64,000 bases of DNA, taken from contig NZ_JAKEEC010000004.1 in NCBI RefSeq assembly GCF_021483235.1, forward strand, positions 62,001-126,000, written 5' to 3'. The notes under the pieces were generated by a model, which saw only the letters and a list, made by a program, of their open reading frames with translations, did no database searches and was not told the origin of the DNA. Of this stretch, positions 34,981 through 43,572 are shown one piece after another (the stretch's first letter is position 1; the number at the start of each line of letters is the position of its first letter). A program made the position numbers and the translations under genes. The stretch is from Arthrobacter alkaliphilus (lineage in GTDB: Bacteria; Actinomycetota; Actinomycetes; Actinomycetales; Micrococcaceae).

Positions 34981-36552
34981 ATGGACCAGTTGGCACTCAT
35001 TGTTGGATTGCTGCTTGCGACGGTCGTGGCCGTGGGCCTGGGGGACCGCTTGCGCCTCCCTTACCCGGTGCTGATGCTGTTGCTGGCTGCGGCACTGACC
35101 TTCATTCCGGGCTTCCCGGACTTTGAGCTTGCGCCTGAACTGATCCTGCCGATCTTCCTTCCCCCGCTGCTCTTCGCGACGGCCCAGAAAAGTTCCTGGG
35201 CGGTCTTCCGTGTCCGGTGGCGGACCCTTCTGCTGATGGCTGTGGCACTCGTCGTGGTTTCGACGGCGGCGGTTGCCGGAGCAGCATGGCTCATGATTCC
35301 AGGGATCGGCATTCCCGCGGCGATCGCCCTCGGTGCCATGGTGGCTCCGCCGGACCCCGTCGCCGTCGAATCCGTGGCCGGGCGCGTCCACATGCCGCGC
35401 AGGCTCATCACCGTGCTGCAGAGCGAAGGCTTGTTCAACGACGCCGCCGCGATCGTGATCTTCCAGGCCGCGGTGGCGGCCACCCTGTCCGGCACCAAGC
35501 TGGGCGCCGGCGTCGTGCTCCAATTCGTCATCGGTGCCGCCCTCGCCGTCCTTGTCGGCATGGCGATGGGCTGGTTGACGAGGCTCATCACCAGACTGGT
35601 CACCTCCATGGTGGCCCGAAGTGCCGTCACCCTGGTGGTTCCTTTCGCCGCCTACATCCTGGCGGAAGAGCTGCACGCCTCGGGGGTGATCGCCGTCGTC
35701 GTCACTGCCCTCGAGACGCAGCGGCACGCCCGGTCCCAGGACGCCGCCGAGCGCGTGACACGCACCGCTTTCTGGGATGTGGTGGAACTCCTCGCCACGG
35801 GCCTGGCGTTCGGCCTTCTGGGACTCGAGATCCGGCATGTCATCCGGGACGAAGGCGCGGCCATATACGGCATGATCGGCCCGGCCGCGGCGGTGTGCGC
35901 GCTGGTGTTCCTTGTCCGGTTCGCTTGGCTCGGGCTTTTGGCGATCGCAGCGCGCAAGCGGAAAAACCTGCCGCAGCCGACCTCTGCCAAGGAGGTCCTG
36001 ATCCTGACTTGGTGCGGCATGCGGGGCCTCGCAACGCTCGCCCTCGCCTTGGCCCTTCCGCTCACCATTGCCGATGGCAGTGATTTCCCCGCCCGTCACG
36101 AAATCCTGGTCATCGCCTGCGCGGTGCTGCTCGCCACCTTGGTGCTTCCGGGGCTGACCTTGCCGTGGCTCATGCGGGTGCTTAAGGCATCCGAAGACGG
36201 TTCGCACGAAAAGGATGCCGCACGGGTCCTGGCCAAGCGCGCCCAGGCTGCCGCCATCTCCGCGCTCAAGGAACACGATCTGATGAAGGAGCTGCCGGCG
36301 GACAAGGTAGCCCTCGTCAAGGAGAAAATGACCCGGCTGCATGCCGAGTTGCTTGACGGGACATTGAAGAACGGGTCGGACGCCGAAAAACGACAGCGCG
36401 GCAGGGAACTGGTGATCGCGGTCCAGACGATCGCCCTCGACGCCGCGCGCCAGGAAGTGGTCACCGCGCGGAGCGAACCCGGCACCGATCCGGAAGTGGC
36501 GGACCGAGTCCTGCGCCAACTGGACCTCCGGACTATGGCGATGCCGGAATAG
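34981..36552 (+). CDS. Na+/H+ antiporter, CPA1 family
   Basis: 523 residues with about twelve membrane segments in the first 400. The ion-site motifs include LQSEGLFNDAAAIVIFQ (the ND pair of CPA1 exchangers) and ALGAMVAPPDPVAVE. A soluble C-terminal tail of about 120 residues (LMRVLKASEDGSHEKDAARVL...) is rich in charged helices and probably cytosolic and regulatory. It exchanges sodium or potassium for protons. It resembles YjcE-type bacterial NHE proteins. Confidence 0.92.
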   Translation: MDQLALIVGLLLATVVAVGLGDRLRLPYPVLMLLLAAALTFIPGFPDFELAPELILPIFLPPLLFATAQKSSWAVFRVRWRTLLLMAVALVVVSTAAVAGAAWLMIPGIGIPAAIALGAMVAPPDPVAVESVAGRVHMPRRLITVLQSEGLFNDAAAIVIFQAAVAATLSGTKLGAGVVLQFVIGAALAVLVGMAMGWLTRLITRLVTSMVARSAVTLVVPFAAYILAEELHASGVIAVVVTALETQRHARSQDAAERVTRTAFWDVVELLATGLAFGLLGLEIRHVIRDEGAAIYGMIGPAAAVCALVFLVRFAWLGLLAIAARKRKNLPQPTSAKEVLILTWCGMRGLATLALALALPLTIADGSDFPARHEILVIACAVLLATLVLPGLTLPWLMRVLKASEDGSHEKDAARVLAKRAQAAAISALKEHDLMKELPADKVALVKEKMTRLHAELLDGTLKNGSDAEKRQRGRELVIAVQTIALDAARQEVVTARSEPGTDPEVADRVLRQLDLRTMAMPE

Positions 36553-36588
36553 CCAAGGGCCCCGACGACTTCCCGGACACCAATGGGC

Positions 36589-37794
36589 CTACGCCCGCCG
36601 CAACACCAGGTCCAAGGAGTTCTCCTCAACCCGGTCCAGGGCGTGGCGCACTGCGCCGATACCCACAATCGCGTCGCCCAGAGGGGAGGCTGCCAACCGC
36701 GGGGGAGTGGCGGTGTAGCCGGCCAGCTTCCGGGCGGCAGGCTCCAGAAGGGCCGACGCCGAATCTGCCACTGCGCCGCCGATCACCACGAGCTGGGGGT
36801 TGAGCAAAATGGCCACCGTGGAGACCACCCGGGCCAGCCGGTCCGAGAGCCGGTCCAGGATGTCCAGCGCAACCCTGTTGCCTCGGGCGGCAGCGGTGAA
36901 GACGTCTTGGGCGCTGACGTCGCGGCCCGGCGCCGCCGCGGTCCGCAGCGTCGTTGCCGACTTTCCCGCTAACGCCTCAGCTCCCCACGCCCTGGCGAGT
37001 GCAGCGAGGCCGTCGGCAGAGCCCACGCCCTCCACCATGTCCAGATAGGCCATTTCACCTGCGCCCCCGGCAGTGCCGTGCAGCAAACGGCCGGATTCCA
37101 GCAGGCCCGCACCGAAACGCTCACCGGCCAGGAGTACGGCCAGGTCCTGGACGCCCCTGCCGGCGCCACGCCAAGATTCGCCCAGTGCTGCCAAGTTGGC
37201 ATCGTTCTCCAGCACTACCGCCCATCCGTGCAGATCGTGCAGGGCCTTCTTCAGCCCGACGTCGAACAGTCTCCAGAACGGTTGGCTGACGAGGATGTTT
37301 CCGTCGCGGCCCACCGGCGCGGCGAGTCCGACCGTCACCGCAAGGACGCTGTCCGGTGCCACTCCCGCTGTTTCGAGGGCCAGCAGGGCGGTCTCGCTGA
37401 TGACGCGGATACGCTCCTGGGCTTCGATCTCCCTGGCGGCAAACGGCTTGCTTGCCCGTCCGACCGTTTTTCCACGCAAATTGGCCACGATGACGGTGGT
37501 TTTGAGGACGCCGACGTCGATCCCCAGGACACAGCCGGCACTTTCGTCGAGCTCGAAGCGACGCGCCGGGCGGCCCTTCTGGTAGGCGCCGAAATCCCGC
37601 TGGTTTTCCAGCTCGCGGATCCAGCCCCGGGCCATGAGGTCTTCGCAGACGGAAAGGGTGGTTGCGCGGGTCAGGCCGGTGGCGTCCATCAACTCGGAGA
37701 CGGTCACTGCGTTGGAGGAACGGATGGCTTCGAGCACGGTGGCCGCGTTCAATCGGCGGAGCATCTGCGGAGTGGCAGTCGCGATTTCAGGCAT
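36589..37794 (-). CDS. ROK-family transcriptional repressor
   Basis: 401 residues from ATG at 37794, with AGGAGG 9 bases upstream. An N-terminal winged helix (about 1-70: MLRRLNAATVLEAIRSSNAVTVSELMDATGLTRATTLSVCEDL) precedes the ROK sugar-kinase-like domain, with GIDVGVLKTTVIV phosphate-binding start and GGAGEMAYLD. Divergent from the alpha-glucosidase gene, so it probably represses it in response to a glucoside or maltose. The usual ROK zinc cysteines (GxxGCxExxxS) are not present. Confidence 0.92.
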   Translation of the reverse strand: MPEIATATPQMLRRLNAATVLEAIRSSNAVTVSELMDATGLTRATTLSVCEDLMARGWIRELENQRDFGAYQKGRPARRFELDESAGCVLGIDVGVLKTTVIVANLRGKTVGRASKPFAAREIEAQERIRVISETALLALETAGVAPDSVLAVTVGLAAPVGRDGNILVSQPFWRLFDVGLKKALHDLHGWAVVLENDANLAALGESWRGAGRGVQDLAVLLAGERFGAGLLESGRLLHGTAGGAGEMAYLDMVEGVGSADGLAALARAWGAEALAGKSATTLRTAAAPGRDVSAQDVFTAAARGNRVALDILDRLSDRLARVVSTVAILLNPQLVVIGGAVADSASALLEPAARKLAGYTATPPRLAASPLGDAIVGIGAVRHALDRVEENSLDLVLRRA

Positions 37795-37843
37795 GGCTGT
37801 TGACCTCCTGTAGATAGGGGTCACATAATACTAGAGGCACTAA

Positions 37844-37858
37844 ATTTAGATTCTAAAT
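37844..37858. promoter_or_regulatory. ROK operator-like palindrome between regulator and alpha-glucosidase
   Basis: ATTTAG-ATT-CTAAAT, perfect 6-bp arms and the most AT-rich spot in the divergent region. It is placed where it could cover both promoters. Reading leftward, a TATTAT hexamer lies about 15 bp further on toward the ROK gene and suits a -10. Confidence 0.65.
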
Positions 37859-37900
37859 AAACGTCCGTCCCCCCAACATCGACAAAGAACAGGATTTCCC

Positions 37901-39610
37901 TTGTCCTCCACCGTCACGGCATCCCACTCGACCTCAAAGCGATCCGAACAATCCGACCGCATGGCCGATCCGAACTGGTGGCGCCAAGCGGCTGTCTACC
38001 AGATCTACCCGCGCAGCTTTGCCGATGCGAACGGCGACGGCTTGGGCGACATCAAGGGCATTACCGCCAAGGTTCCGTACCTGAAATCCCTCGGCATCGA
38101 CGCCGTCTGGTTGAGCCCGTTCTACCCCTCGGCGCTGGCCGACGGTGGTTACGACGTCGATGACTACCGCAACGTGGACCCCAAGCTGGGCACCCTTGCA
38201 GACTTCGATGAGATGGCGGCCGCACTGCACGCTGCGGGCATCAAGCTGATCGCGGACATCGTCCCGAACCACTCCTCGGACCAGCACGAATGGTTCAAGG
38301 AAGCGTTGGCCTCCCCGAAGGGCTCCGCCGCCCGCGACCGCTACATCTTCCGCGACGGACTGGGCGAGAACGGCGAGCTGCCCCCGGCGGACTGGGACTC
38401 GGTTTTCGGGGGCCCGGCCTGGGAGCGCATCACCGAACCGGACGGCACCCCGGGACAGTGGTACATGCACATCTTCACCAAGGAGCAGCCGGACTTCAAC
38501 TGGGACAACCCCGAGGTGCGTGAAGACTTCCTGAAAACCCTGCGCTTCTGGTCCGACCGTGGCGTGGACGGCTTCCGCATCGACGTCGCCCATGCCCTCA
38601 CCAAGCACCTGCCGGAGGTTCTGCCCTCCAAGCACGAGCTGCCCAAGGAAGGCGAAAACGCGTTGGGCGAACACCCGTTCTGGGACCGCGACGAGGTGCA
38701 CGAGATCTACGCCGAGTGGCGCAAGCTCTTCAACGAGTACAACCCGCCGAGGACCGCCGTCGCAGAAGCGTGGGTCCACGCGGACCGCCGCGCCCGCTAC
38801 GCCAGCCCCGAAGGACTGGGCCAGGCGTTCAACTTCGACCTCCTCAAGGCAGATTTCGACGCCGGCCAATTCCGCACGATCATCACCAAGAACCTCAGCG
38901 AGGCCGCGGCCTCCGGCGCTTCGTCGACGTGGGTCTTCTCCAACCACGACGTCGTCCGCCACGCCACCCGTTACGGGCTGCCCGCGGGCGGCGGCCGGGA
39001 CGGCGCGGGCCAAGACGGCAAGCAATGGCTGCTCGACGGCGGTTCTGCCGCCGACGTCGACGCCGAGCTCGGCTTGCGCCGTGCCCGCGCCGCGACTCTG
39101 CTCATGCTCGCGCTGCCGGGCTCCGCGTACTTGTACCAGGGCGAGGAACTTGGCCTGCAGGAAGTCGGCGACATAGCGGACGGCCAACGCCAGGATCCCG
39201 CGTTCTTCCGGAACCCCGGAGTGGACGTCGGCCGTGACGGCTGCCGCGTCCCGCTGCCGTGGACCAGCGAAGGTGCATCGTTCGGTTTCGGTGAGGGACA
39301 TGCCCACTTGCCGCAGCCCGAGTGGTTCGCAAACTACTCGGTGGAGGCGCAGGAAAACGTTCCGGGATCCACCCTGGAGCTGTACCGCAAGGCGCTGGCA
39401 CTGCGTTCCGAACTTCGGGCGGCCGAGGAACTTGAATGGATCCCTTCCAGCAACGAGTCGGTGCTGCACTTTAGGCGGCCCAACGGCTGGCAGTCCGTGA
39501 CCAACTTCGGAACCGAGCCCGTGGCACTGCCGGAAGGCACCGTCGTCGTAAGCAGCGGCCCGCTCGACGGCGGCAAGCTGCCGGCGAACACGACCGCCTG
39601 GCTCGTCTAG
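37901..39610 (+). CDS. GH13 alpha-glucosidase (oligo-1,6-glucosidase/maltase type)
   Basis: 569 residues from a TTG start at 37901, or 549 from the ATG at 37961 that begins MADPNWWRQAAVYQIYPRSF. All GH13 conserved regions are present: region I LIADIVPNHSS, region II DGFRIDVAHA with the nucleophile Asp, region III VAEAWV with the acid/base Glu, region IV FSNHDVVR with the transition-state Asp. It hydrolyses alpha-glucosides in the cytosol. It lies divergent from the ROK repressor and shares the operator at 37844. A 63-bp palindrome follows 11 bases after the stop. Confidence 0.95.
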   Translation: MSSTVTASHSTSKRSEQSDRMADPNWWRQAAVYQIYPRSFADANGDGLGDIKGITAKVPYLKSLGIDAVWLSPFYPSALADGGYDVDDYRNVDPKLGTLADFDEMAAALHAAGIKLIADIVPNHSSDQHEWFKEALASPKGSAARDRYIFRDGLGENGELPPADWDSVFGGPAWERITEPDGTPGQWYMHIFTKEQPDFNWDNPEVREDFLKTLRFWSDRGVDGFRIDVAHALTKHLPEVLPSKHELPKEGENALGEHPFWDRDEVHEIYAEWRKLFNEYNPPRTAVAEAWVHADRRARYASPEGLGQAFNFDLLKADFDAGQFRTIITKNLSEAAASGASSTWVFSNHDVVRHATRYGLPAGGGRDGAGQDGKQWLLDGGSAADVDAELGLRRARAATLLMLALPGSAYLYQGEELGLQEVGDIADGQRQDPAFFRNPGVDVGRDGCRVPLPWTSEGASFGFGEGHAHLPQPEWFANYSVEAQENVPGSTLELYRKALALRSELRAAEELEWIPSSNESVLHFRRPNGWQSVTNFGTEPVALPEGTVVVSSGPLDGGKLPANTTAWLV

Positions 39611-39620
39611 TCCCTCCATC

Positions 39621-39683
39621 CAACGCGGGGTCACTTACGGCCCATAAAGTCCCTCGGGATGGGCCGTAAGTGACCCCGCGTTG
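39621..39683. repeat. 63-bp palindromic element, copy 3
   Basis: Perfect 25-bp arms beginning CAACGCGGGGTCACTTACGG, 13-base centre. It follows the alpha-glucosidase stop and precedes the aldo/keto reductase start by 16 bases. Same length and arms as the copies at 17009 and 18044. Confidence 0.95.
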
Positions 39684-39699
39684 TGAAAGAGTTGGAAAA

Positions 39700-40665
39700 A
39701 TGACTACAAAGAGTGAAACCGCCACGGGCCGGCTCATCTACGGCTGCATGGGTCTCGGAGGCCCTTGGGAGGGCAGCGAATACGGAGCTGCCGAAGTCGA
39801 GCAGGCCGCAGCCGCGATCGAAGCGGCCATGGGCATCGGCGTTACCTTGTTCGACCACGCCGACATCTACCGCAGCGGCAAGTCTGAGTCCGTCTTCGGT
39901 GAAGTCCTGGCTGGCACGCCGGGGCTTCGGGACAAGATCCAGCTCCAGACCAAGTGCGGAATCCGGCTCAGCCGGCCCGGCGTCGACGGACATTACGACC
40001 TCAGCAAGGACGCGATCCTGGAACGGGTCAATGGAAGCCTGGAACGGTTGCGCACCGACTATGTCGACGTGCTGCTGCTCCACCGCCCGGACCCCCTGAT
40101 GGAACCCGCCGAGGTGGCGTCCGCCGTCGGGCAGCTCATGGCGGAAGGCAAGGTGCGGCAATTGGGCGTTTCCAACATGTCCGGCGCGCAGATCGCCTTC
40201 TTGCAGGACCGGTTCGAGGTGCCGATCGTGGCCAACCAGCTGGAAATGAGCCTGCACCGGCGCGCCTGGCTCGAGAGCACCGTCCTGGTCAACCACGACG
40301 ACGCGCTCGGCTACAGCTTCCCGCACGGCACGGTGGAACACTGCGTCAGCCAGGGGATCGAGCTGCAAGCCTACGGTTCCCTCGCCAAAGGCCGGTACAC
40401 GGGCTCGACGCCGGAGTCCCCGAGTCCCGCGGACACGGCAACTGCCGCGCTGCTCGCCCAACTCGCTGAGGAAAAGGGCGTCACGCCTGAAGCCGTGTTG
40501 CTGGGATGGCTCATGAAGCATCCGGCGCGGATTTCTCCGGTCCTGGGCAGCTCGAACCCTGCGCGGATCGCAGCCTGCGCGGATGCGCCCGCCGTTGCCG
40601 CGGCCATGACCCGCGCCGAGTGGTATGGCCTCTGGGTGACCGCGCGGGGCAGCAAGCTCCCCTAG
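39700..40665 (+). CDS. Aldo/keto reductase (YdhF-like)
   Basis: 321 residues from ATG at 39700, preceded by GAGTTGGAAAA; a longer start at 39670 runs through the palindrome and is rejected. The AKR barrel has the catalytic tetrad region: FDHADIYRSGKSESVFG (Asp and Tyr), LQTKCGIR (Lys), VDVLLLHRPDPL (His). NADPH-binding segment near QAYGSLAKGRYTG. It reduces carbonyls in the cytosol. It resembles E. coli YdhF. A strong terminator follows. Confidence 0.93.
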   Translation: MTTKSETATGRLIYGCMGLGGPWEGSEYGAAEVEQAAAAIEAAMGIGVTLFDHADIYRSGKSESVFGEVLAGTPGLRDKIQLQTKCGIRLSRPGVDGHYDLSKDAILERVNGSLERLRTDYVDVLLLHRPDPLMEPAEVASAVGQLMAEGKVRQLGVSNMSGAQIAFLQDRFEVPIVANQLEMSLHRRAWLESTVLVNHDDALGYSFPHGTVEHCVSQGIELQAYGSLAKGRYTGSTPESPSPADTATAALLAQLAEEKGVTPEAVLLGWLMKHPARISPVLGSSNPARIAACADAPAVAAAMTRAEWYGLWVTARGSKLP

Positions 40666-40675
40666 GAACTGAAAA

Positions 40676-40712
40676 AGCAGCGGACCAGGGAATGATTCCC
40701 TGGTCCGCTGCT
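40676..40712. terminator. Bidirectional terminator between AKR and sulfonate operon
   Basis: AGCAGCGGACCAGGGAAT and ATTCCCTGGTCCGCTGCT, an 18-bp stem with almost no loop, flanked by A-rich and TTT sequence, in a convergent gap. Confidence 0.93.
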
Positions 40713-40746
40713 CTTTGGCGGCAGCTATGACAACACATGTGTGCTA

Positions 40747-41667
40747 CTACAGCGGCGCGACAACGGAGTACGTCGACGAGTCGCCTTCGATGGACTGGCT
40801 CTGCTTGCCGTCCACGCCCACAGGGATGTCGCCGGCGATGGTCACGCGGTTGAGCTTGCGCTGCTGGCCGTCGTAGTTGTCGGGGGCGTAGTGCTGGGTG
40901 ATGCGGTTGTCGAAGAGCACCAGTTGGTTCGGCTCCCAGTTCACCCGCACCACGTTCTCCGGACGGGTGACGTATGCCTGGAGCAAGCGGATGATGTCCT
41001 TCGATTCGGTGTTGGACAATCCCACGATCCGAAGGCGCTGCGCGAAGCCCCCAATGAACAATCCGCGCTCGCCGGTCAGGGGATGGACGCGCACCACGGG
41101 GTGGGCTGTTTCGAACTTGATGCGGGTGAATTCCTTGCGGCGCTCATCGGCATTTTCATGTTCCAGGTTCTTCGGCACCGAGTAGTCGTAGTCGTTAGTG
41201 TGGATCGCCCAGAGGGTGTCCGCGAAGTTCCGGAGCTCGTCCGGCAGGTCCGCATAGGCTCCCGCCGAAGATGCAATCAGGGTTTCGCCCCCATAGGACG
41301 GAAGATCGATGCTGCGTAGGGTGGAAGCCTGCGGCGGGTTGACCACGAACGTGACGTCGGTGTGCCAATTGTTGGCGGAACCGTTCTCGCTATCTACGGG
41401 CAGGACGTTCTCTTCGCCCTCCACGGAGGCCACGGTCGGATGCGCTGTGGTGAGCGGACCGAAATGGCTGGCGAATTTCACCTGGGCCTCGTCGCTGAGA
41501 ATGTTGGCCTCCCGGAAGACGAGGGCCTTGTGTTCGTTGAGCGCGGCCCGGATTTGTCCCACGGTTTCCGGGGAGAGATCGCCGCTGAGGTCGAAGCCGC
41601 GGATTTCGGCGCCGATCCGGGATCCAAGCTTGGCGAATTCCAGCTTTCTTTCGGTAATGACGGACAT
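40747..41667 (-). CDS. TauD/TfdA-type Fe(II)/2-oxoglutarate dioxygenase
   Basis: 306 residues from ATG at 41667, with AAGGAAT upstream; the open frame extends far upstream but antisense to the permease and is an artefact. The iron-binding triad is H102, D104 (NNWHTDVTF) and H259 (ITQHYAPDNYDG), and the arginine for 2-oxoglutarate follows at RKLNRV. The family removes sulfonate or sulfate groups oxidatively (taurine dioxygenase, AtsK). It is the last gene of a leftward operon with ABC transporter genes, so it likely acts on the imported organosulfur compound. Confidence 0.93.
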   Translation of the reverse strand: MSVITERKLEFAKLGSRIGAEIRGFDLSGDLSPETVGQIRAALNEHKALVFREANILSDEAQVKFASHFGPLTTAHPTVASVEGEENVLPVDSENGSANNWHTDVTFVVNPPQASTLRSIDLPSYGGETLIASSAGAYADLPDELRNFADTLWAIHTNDYDYSVPKNLEHENADERRKEFTRIKFETAHPVVRVHPLTGERGLFIGGFAQRLRIVGLSNTESKDIIRLLQAYVTRPENVVRVNWEPNQLVLFDNRITQHYAPDNYDGQQRKLNRVTIAGDIPVGVDGKQSQSIEGDSSTYSVVAPL

Positions 41668-41729
41668 TTTTTTATTCCTTTTCTGTTGTGAGTTGGTGGT
41701 GACTTGGTTGTAAGTGGGTTGACTGTAGG

Positions 41730-42638
41730 TCAGGACCCGGACCCGACTGCGGTCCGCCAGCGGGAGAAATGCCGTTCCAGCCCTACAAGGAGGAAATTCA
41801 CGGCCAAACCCAAAAGGGACACCGTGAGGATGCCGGCGTACATGTCCGGGATGAGGAAACTGCTCTGGGCATTCACGATCAGGTAGCCCAGCCCGGCCTT
41901 CGCTCCCACCATCTCTGCCGCAATCAGCACCAGGATCGAGGCTGTTCCGGCCATTCGGATTCCGGTGAAAATGGTGGGCACTGCGGAAGGCAGGATCACT
42001 TTGCGGAACAGGGCGAGGCTCGAGAGTCCGAGCGATTTCGCGGCCCGGATCAGCAGCGGATCCACGGTCTTGACGCCTGCGATCGTGTTCAGCAGGACCG
42101 GAAAGAACGCCGCATACGCCACGATGCTGATCTTGGACTCCTCGCCGATCCCGAGCAGCAGCGTGAAGACGGGCAGCAAGGCAAGCGCGGCAGTGTTGCG
42201 GAACAGTTCCAGGAGCGGGTTCAGGACGGAATTGAGCTTTCCATACCAGGCGATCAGCAGACCGAGCGTTATGCCGGCCACGAGGGCTGCGCCGAATCCG
42301 GACACCGAACGGGTGAGGCTCGCGGCCAAGTGCGCCTGGATGGTGCCTGATTCGAACAGCTTCCCCCATGCCGCCAGGACTACGTGCAACGGCGGCAGGA
42401 ATACCCGGGTTGAGGCGCTGGCCAGATAGCTCGGCCCGAGTTCCCAGAGAGCCAGGAAGGCAAGGATCCCCGCGGCCTTCCACAGGCCGGAACCGGCGCG
42501 GGCGGCCGCGGTTCGCGCAAGGGCGAGCGCCGCCGTCGTGCTCCGACGCCCCGTCTCGACCGGGCCGGAGTCCCCGACGGCGGCACCTTGCTTGGGTGCG
42601 GCGCTCGCCGCCGGCTGTTGCGCGAGTGTTGTGGTCAT
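41730..42638 (-). CDS. ssuC: Sulfonate/taurine-type ABC transporter permease
   Basis: 302 residues. A disordered Ala/Gly-rich N-terminus of about 50 residues is followed by six membrane segments and the EAA loop (IRAAKSLGLSSLALFRKVILPSAVPTIFTGIRM), as in SsuC and TauC. Its start overlaps the ATPase stop as TGATG, so translation is coupled. The gene name is by family; taurine, aliphatic sulfonates or sulfate esters are all possible substrates. Confidence 0.9.
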   Translation of the reverse strand: MTTTLAQQPAASAAPKQGAAVGDSGPVETGRRSTTAALALARTAAARAGSGLWKAAGILAFLALWELGPSYLASASTRVFLPPLHVVLAAWGKLFESGTIQAHLAASLTRSVSGFGAALVAGITLGLLIAWYGKLNSVLNPLLELFRNTAALALLPVFTLLLGIGEESKISIVAYAAFFPVLLNTIAGVKTVDPLLIRAAKSLGLSSLALFRKVILPSAVPTIFTGIRMAGTASILVLIAAEMVGAKAGLGYLIVNAQSSFLIPDMYAGILTVSLLGLAVNFLLVGLERHFSRWRTAVGSGS

Positions 42639-43570
42639 CAGGCTGCGCTCCTTTCGAGAGTTGTTCCCGGGACTTCATCCGGGGCTGTACCGTCCGGCAG
42701 GATTTTGCGGTGTCCGGCGTCCTGGGCCAGGCGGACTTCGTCGTGCAACAGGGTCCAGACCTTGTGCCGTTGTTCGACGAAGGCGGGATGCGAGCGAATG
42801 TCGTCCTCGCCGTCGCGGTCCGGGATGTCGACATCCACGATTGCCTTGAGGCGGCCGGGTCGGGCGCTGAGGACCGCGACGCGCTGCCCCAGGTACACGG
42901 CCTCGTCGATGCCGTGCGTGATGAAGACGATGGTCTTGCCGGTGGCCCGCCAGATCCGCAGGAGTTCGTCCTGGAGTTGTTCACGCGTTTGGGCGTCTAG
43001 CGCGGCGAAAGGTTCATCCATGAGGAGCACGTCGGGCTCGTAGGCGAGGCTTCGGGCAATGGCCACCCGTTGTTTCATCCCGCCTGAGAGCTCATGCGGG
43101 AAACGGTCCTCGAATCCGGCCAAGCCAACCAGTTCGAGGTATTCGCTTGCTTTGGCGGCACGTTCGCGGCGGTTGAGCTTGCGGCCGTCGGGTCCCCTTC
43201 CTTCGAGCCCGATCGACACGTTGGCCGACGCTGTACGCCACGGGAAAAGTGCGTATTGCTGGAACACCACGGCGCGGTCCTTCCCGGGTCCCGTCACCGG
43301 CTGGCCGTCCACCAATACCTCGCCTGAGGTGGGCGTGGACAGGCCAGCCAGGAGGTCCAGCAAGGTGGTCTTGCCGGAACCGCTCGGCCCCACCAAGGTG
43401 AGGAATTCGCCGTCGCGCACGTCCAGGCTCAAGGAGTCGAGGGCGGTCAGCGTGGTGGGCTCTTTCGGGCCGCGCTGACCGGTCGCGGCAGGCTGGGAGG
43501 GCCTGGAGCCCTTGCCGGCGCGGACGGTGAATTGCTTGGTGACATTGCGGAGGCTGATCTTGGCGGTCAT
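42638..43570 (-). CDS. ssuB: Sulfonate/taurine-type ABC transporter ATPase
   Basis: 310 residues from ATG at 43570 with GAAGGGATAG upstream; 33 in-frame codons upstream belong to the gene before it. Walker A GPSGSGKTTL, the signature LSGGMKQRVAIARSLA, Walker B DVLLMDEPFAALD and the H-loop VFITHG are intact. A charged insertion near residues 15-45 (AGKGSRPSQPAATGQRG) is atypical. The start is 2 bases from the binding-protein stop. Confidence 0.94.
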   Translation of the reverse strand: MTAKISLRNVTKQFTVRAGKGSRPSQPAATGQRGPKEPTTLTALDSLSLDVRDGEFLTLVGPSGSGKTTLLDLLAGLSTPTSGEVLVDGQPVTGPGKDRAVVFQQYALFPWRTASANVSIGLEGRGPDGRKLNRRERAAKASEYLELVGLAGFEDRFPHELSGGMKQRVAIARSLAYEPDVLLMDEPFAALDAQTREQLQDELLRIWRATGKTIVFITHGIDEAVYLGQRVAVLSARPGRLKAIVDVDIPDRDGEDDIRSHPAFVEQRHKVWTLLHDEVRLAQDAGHRKILPDGTAPDEVPGTTLERSAA

Positions 43571-43572
43571 CG

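Noticed and set aside
41668..42984. Upstream extension of the TauD reading frame
   Set aside because: It runs through the permease gene in another frame; the dioxygenase start at 41667 has a ribosome site and matches family length.
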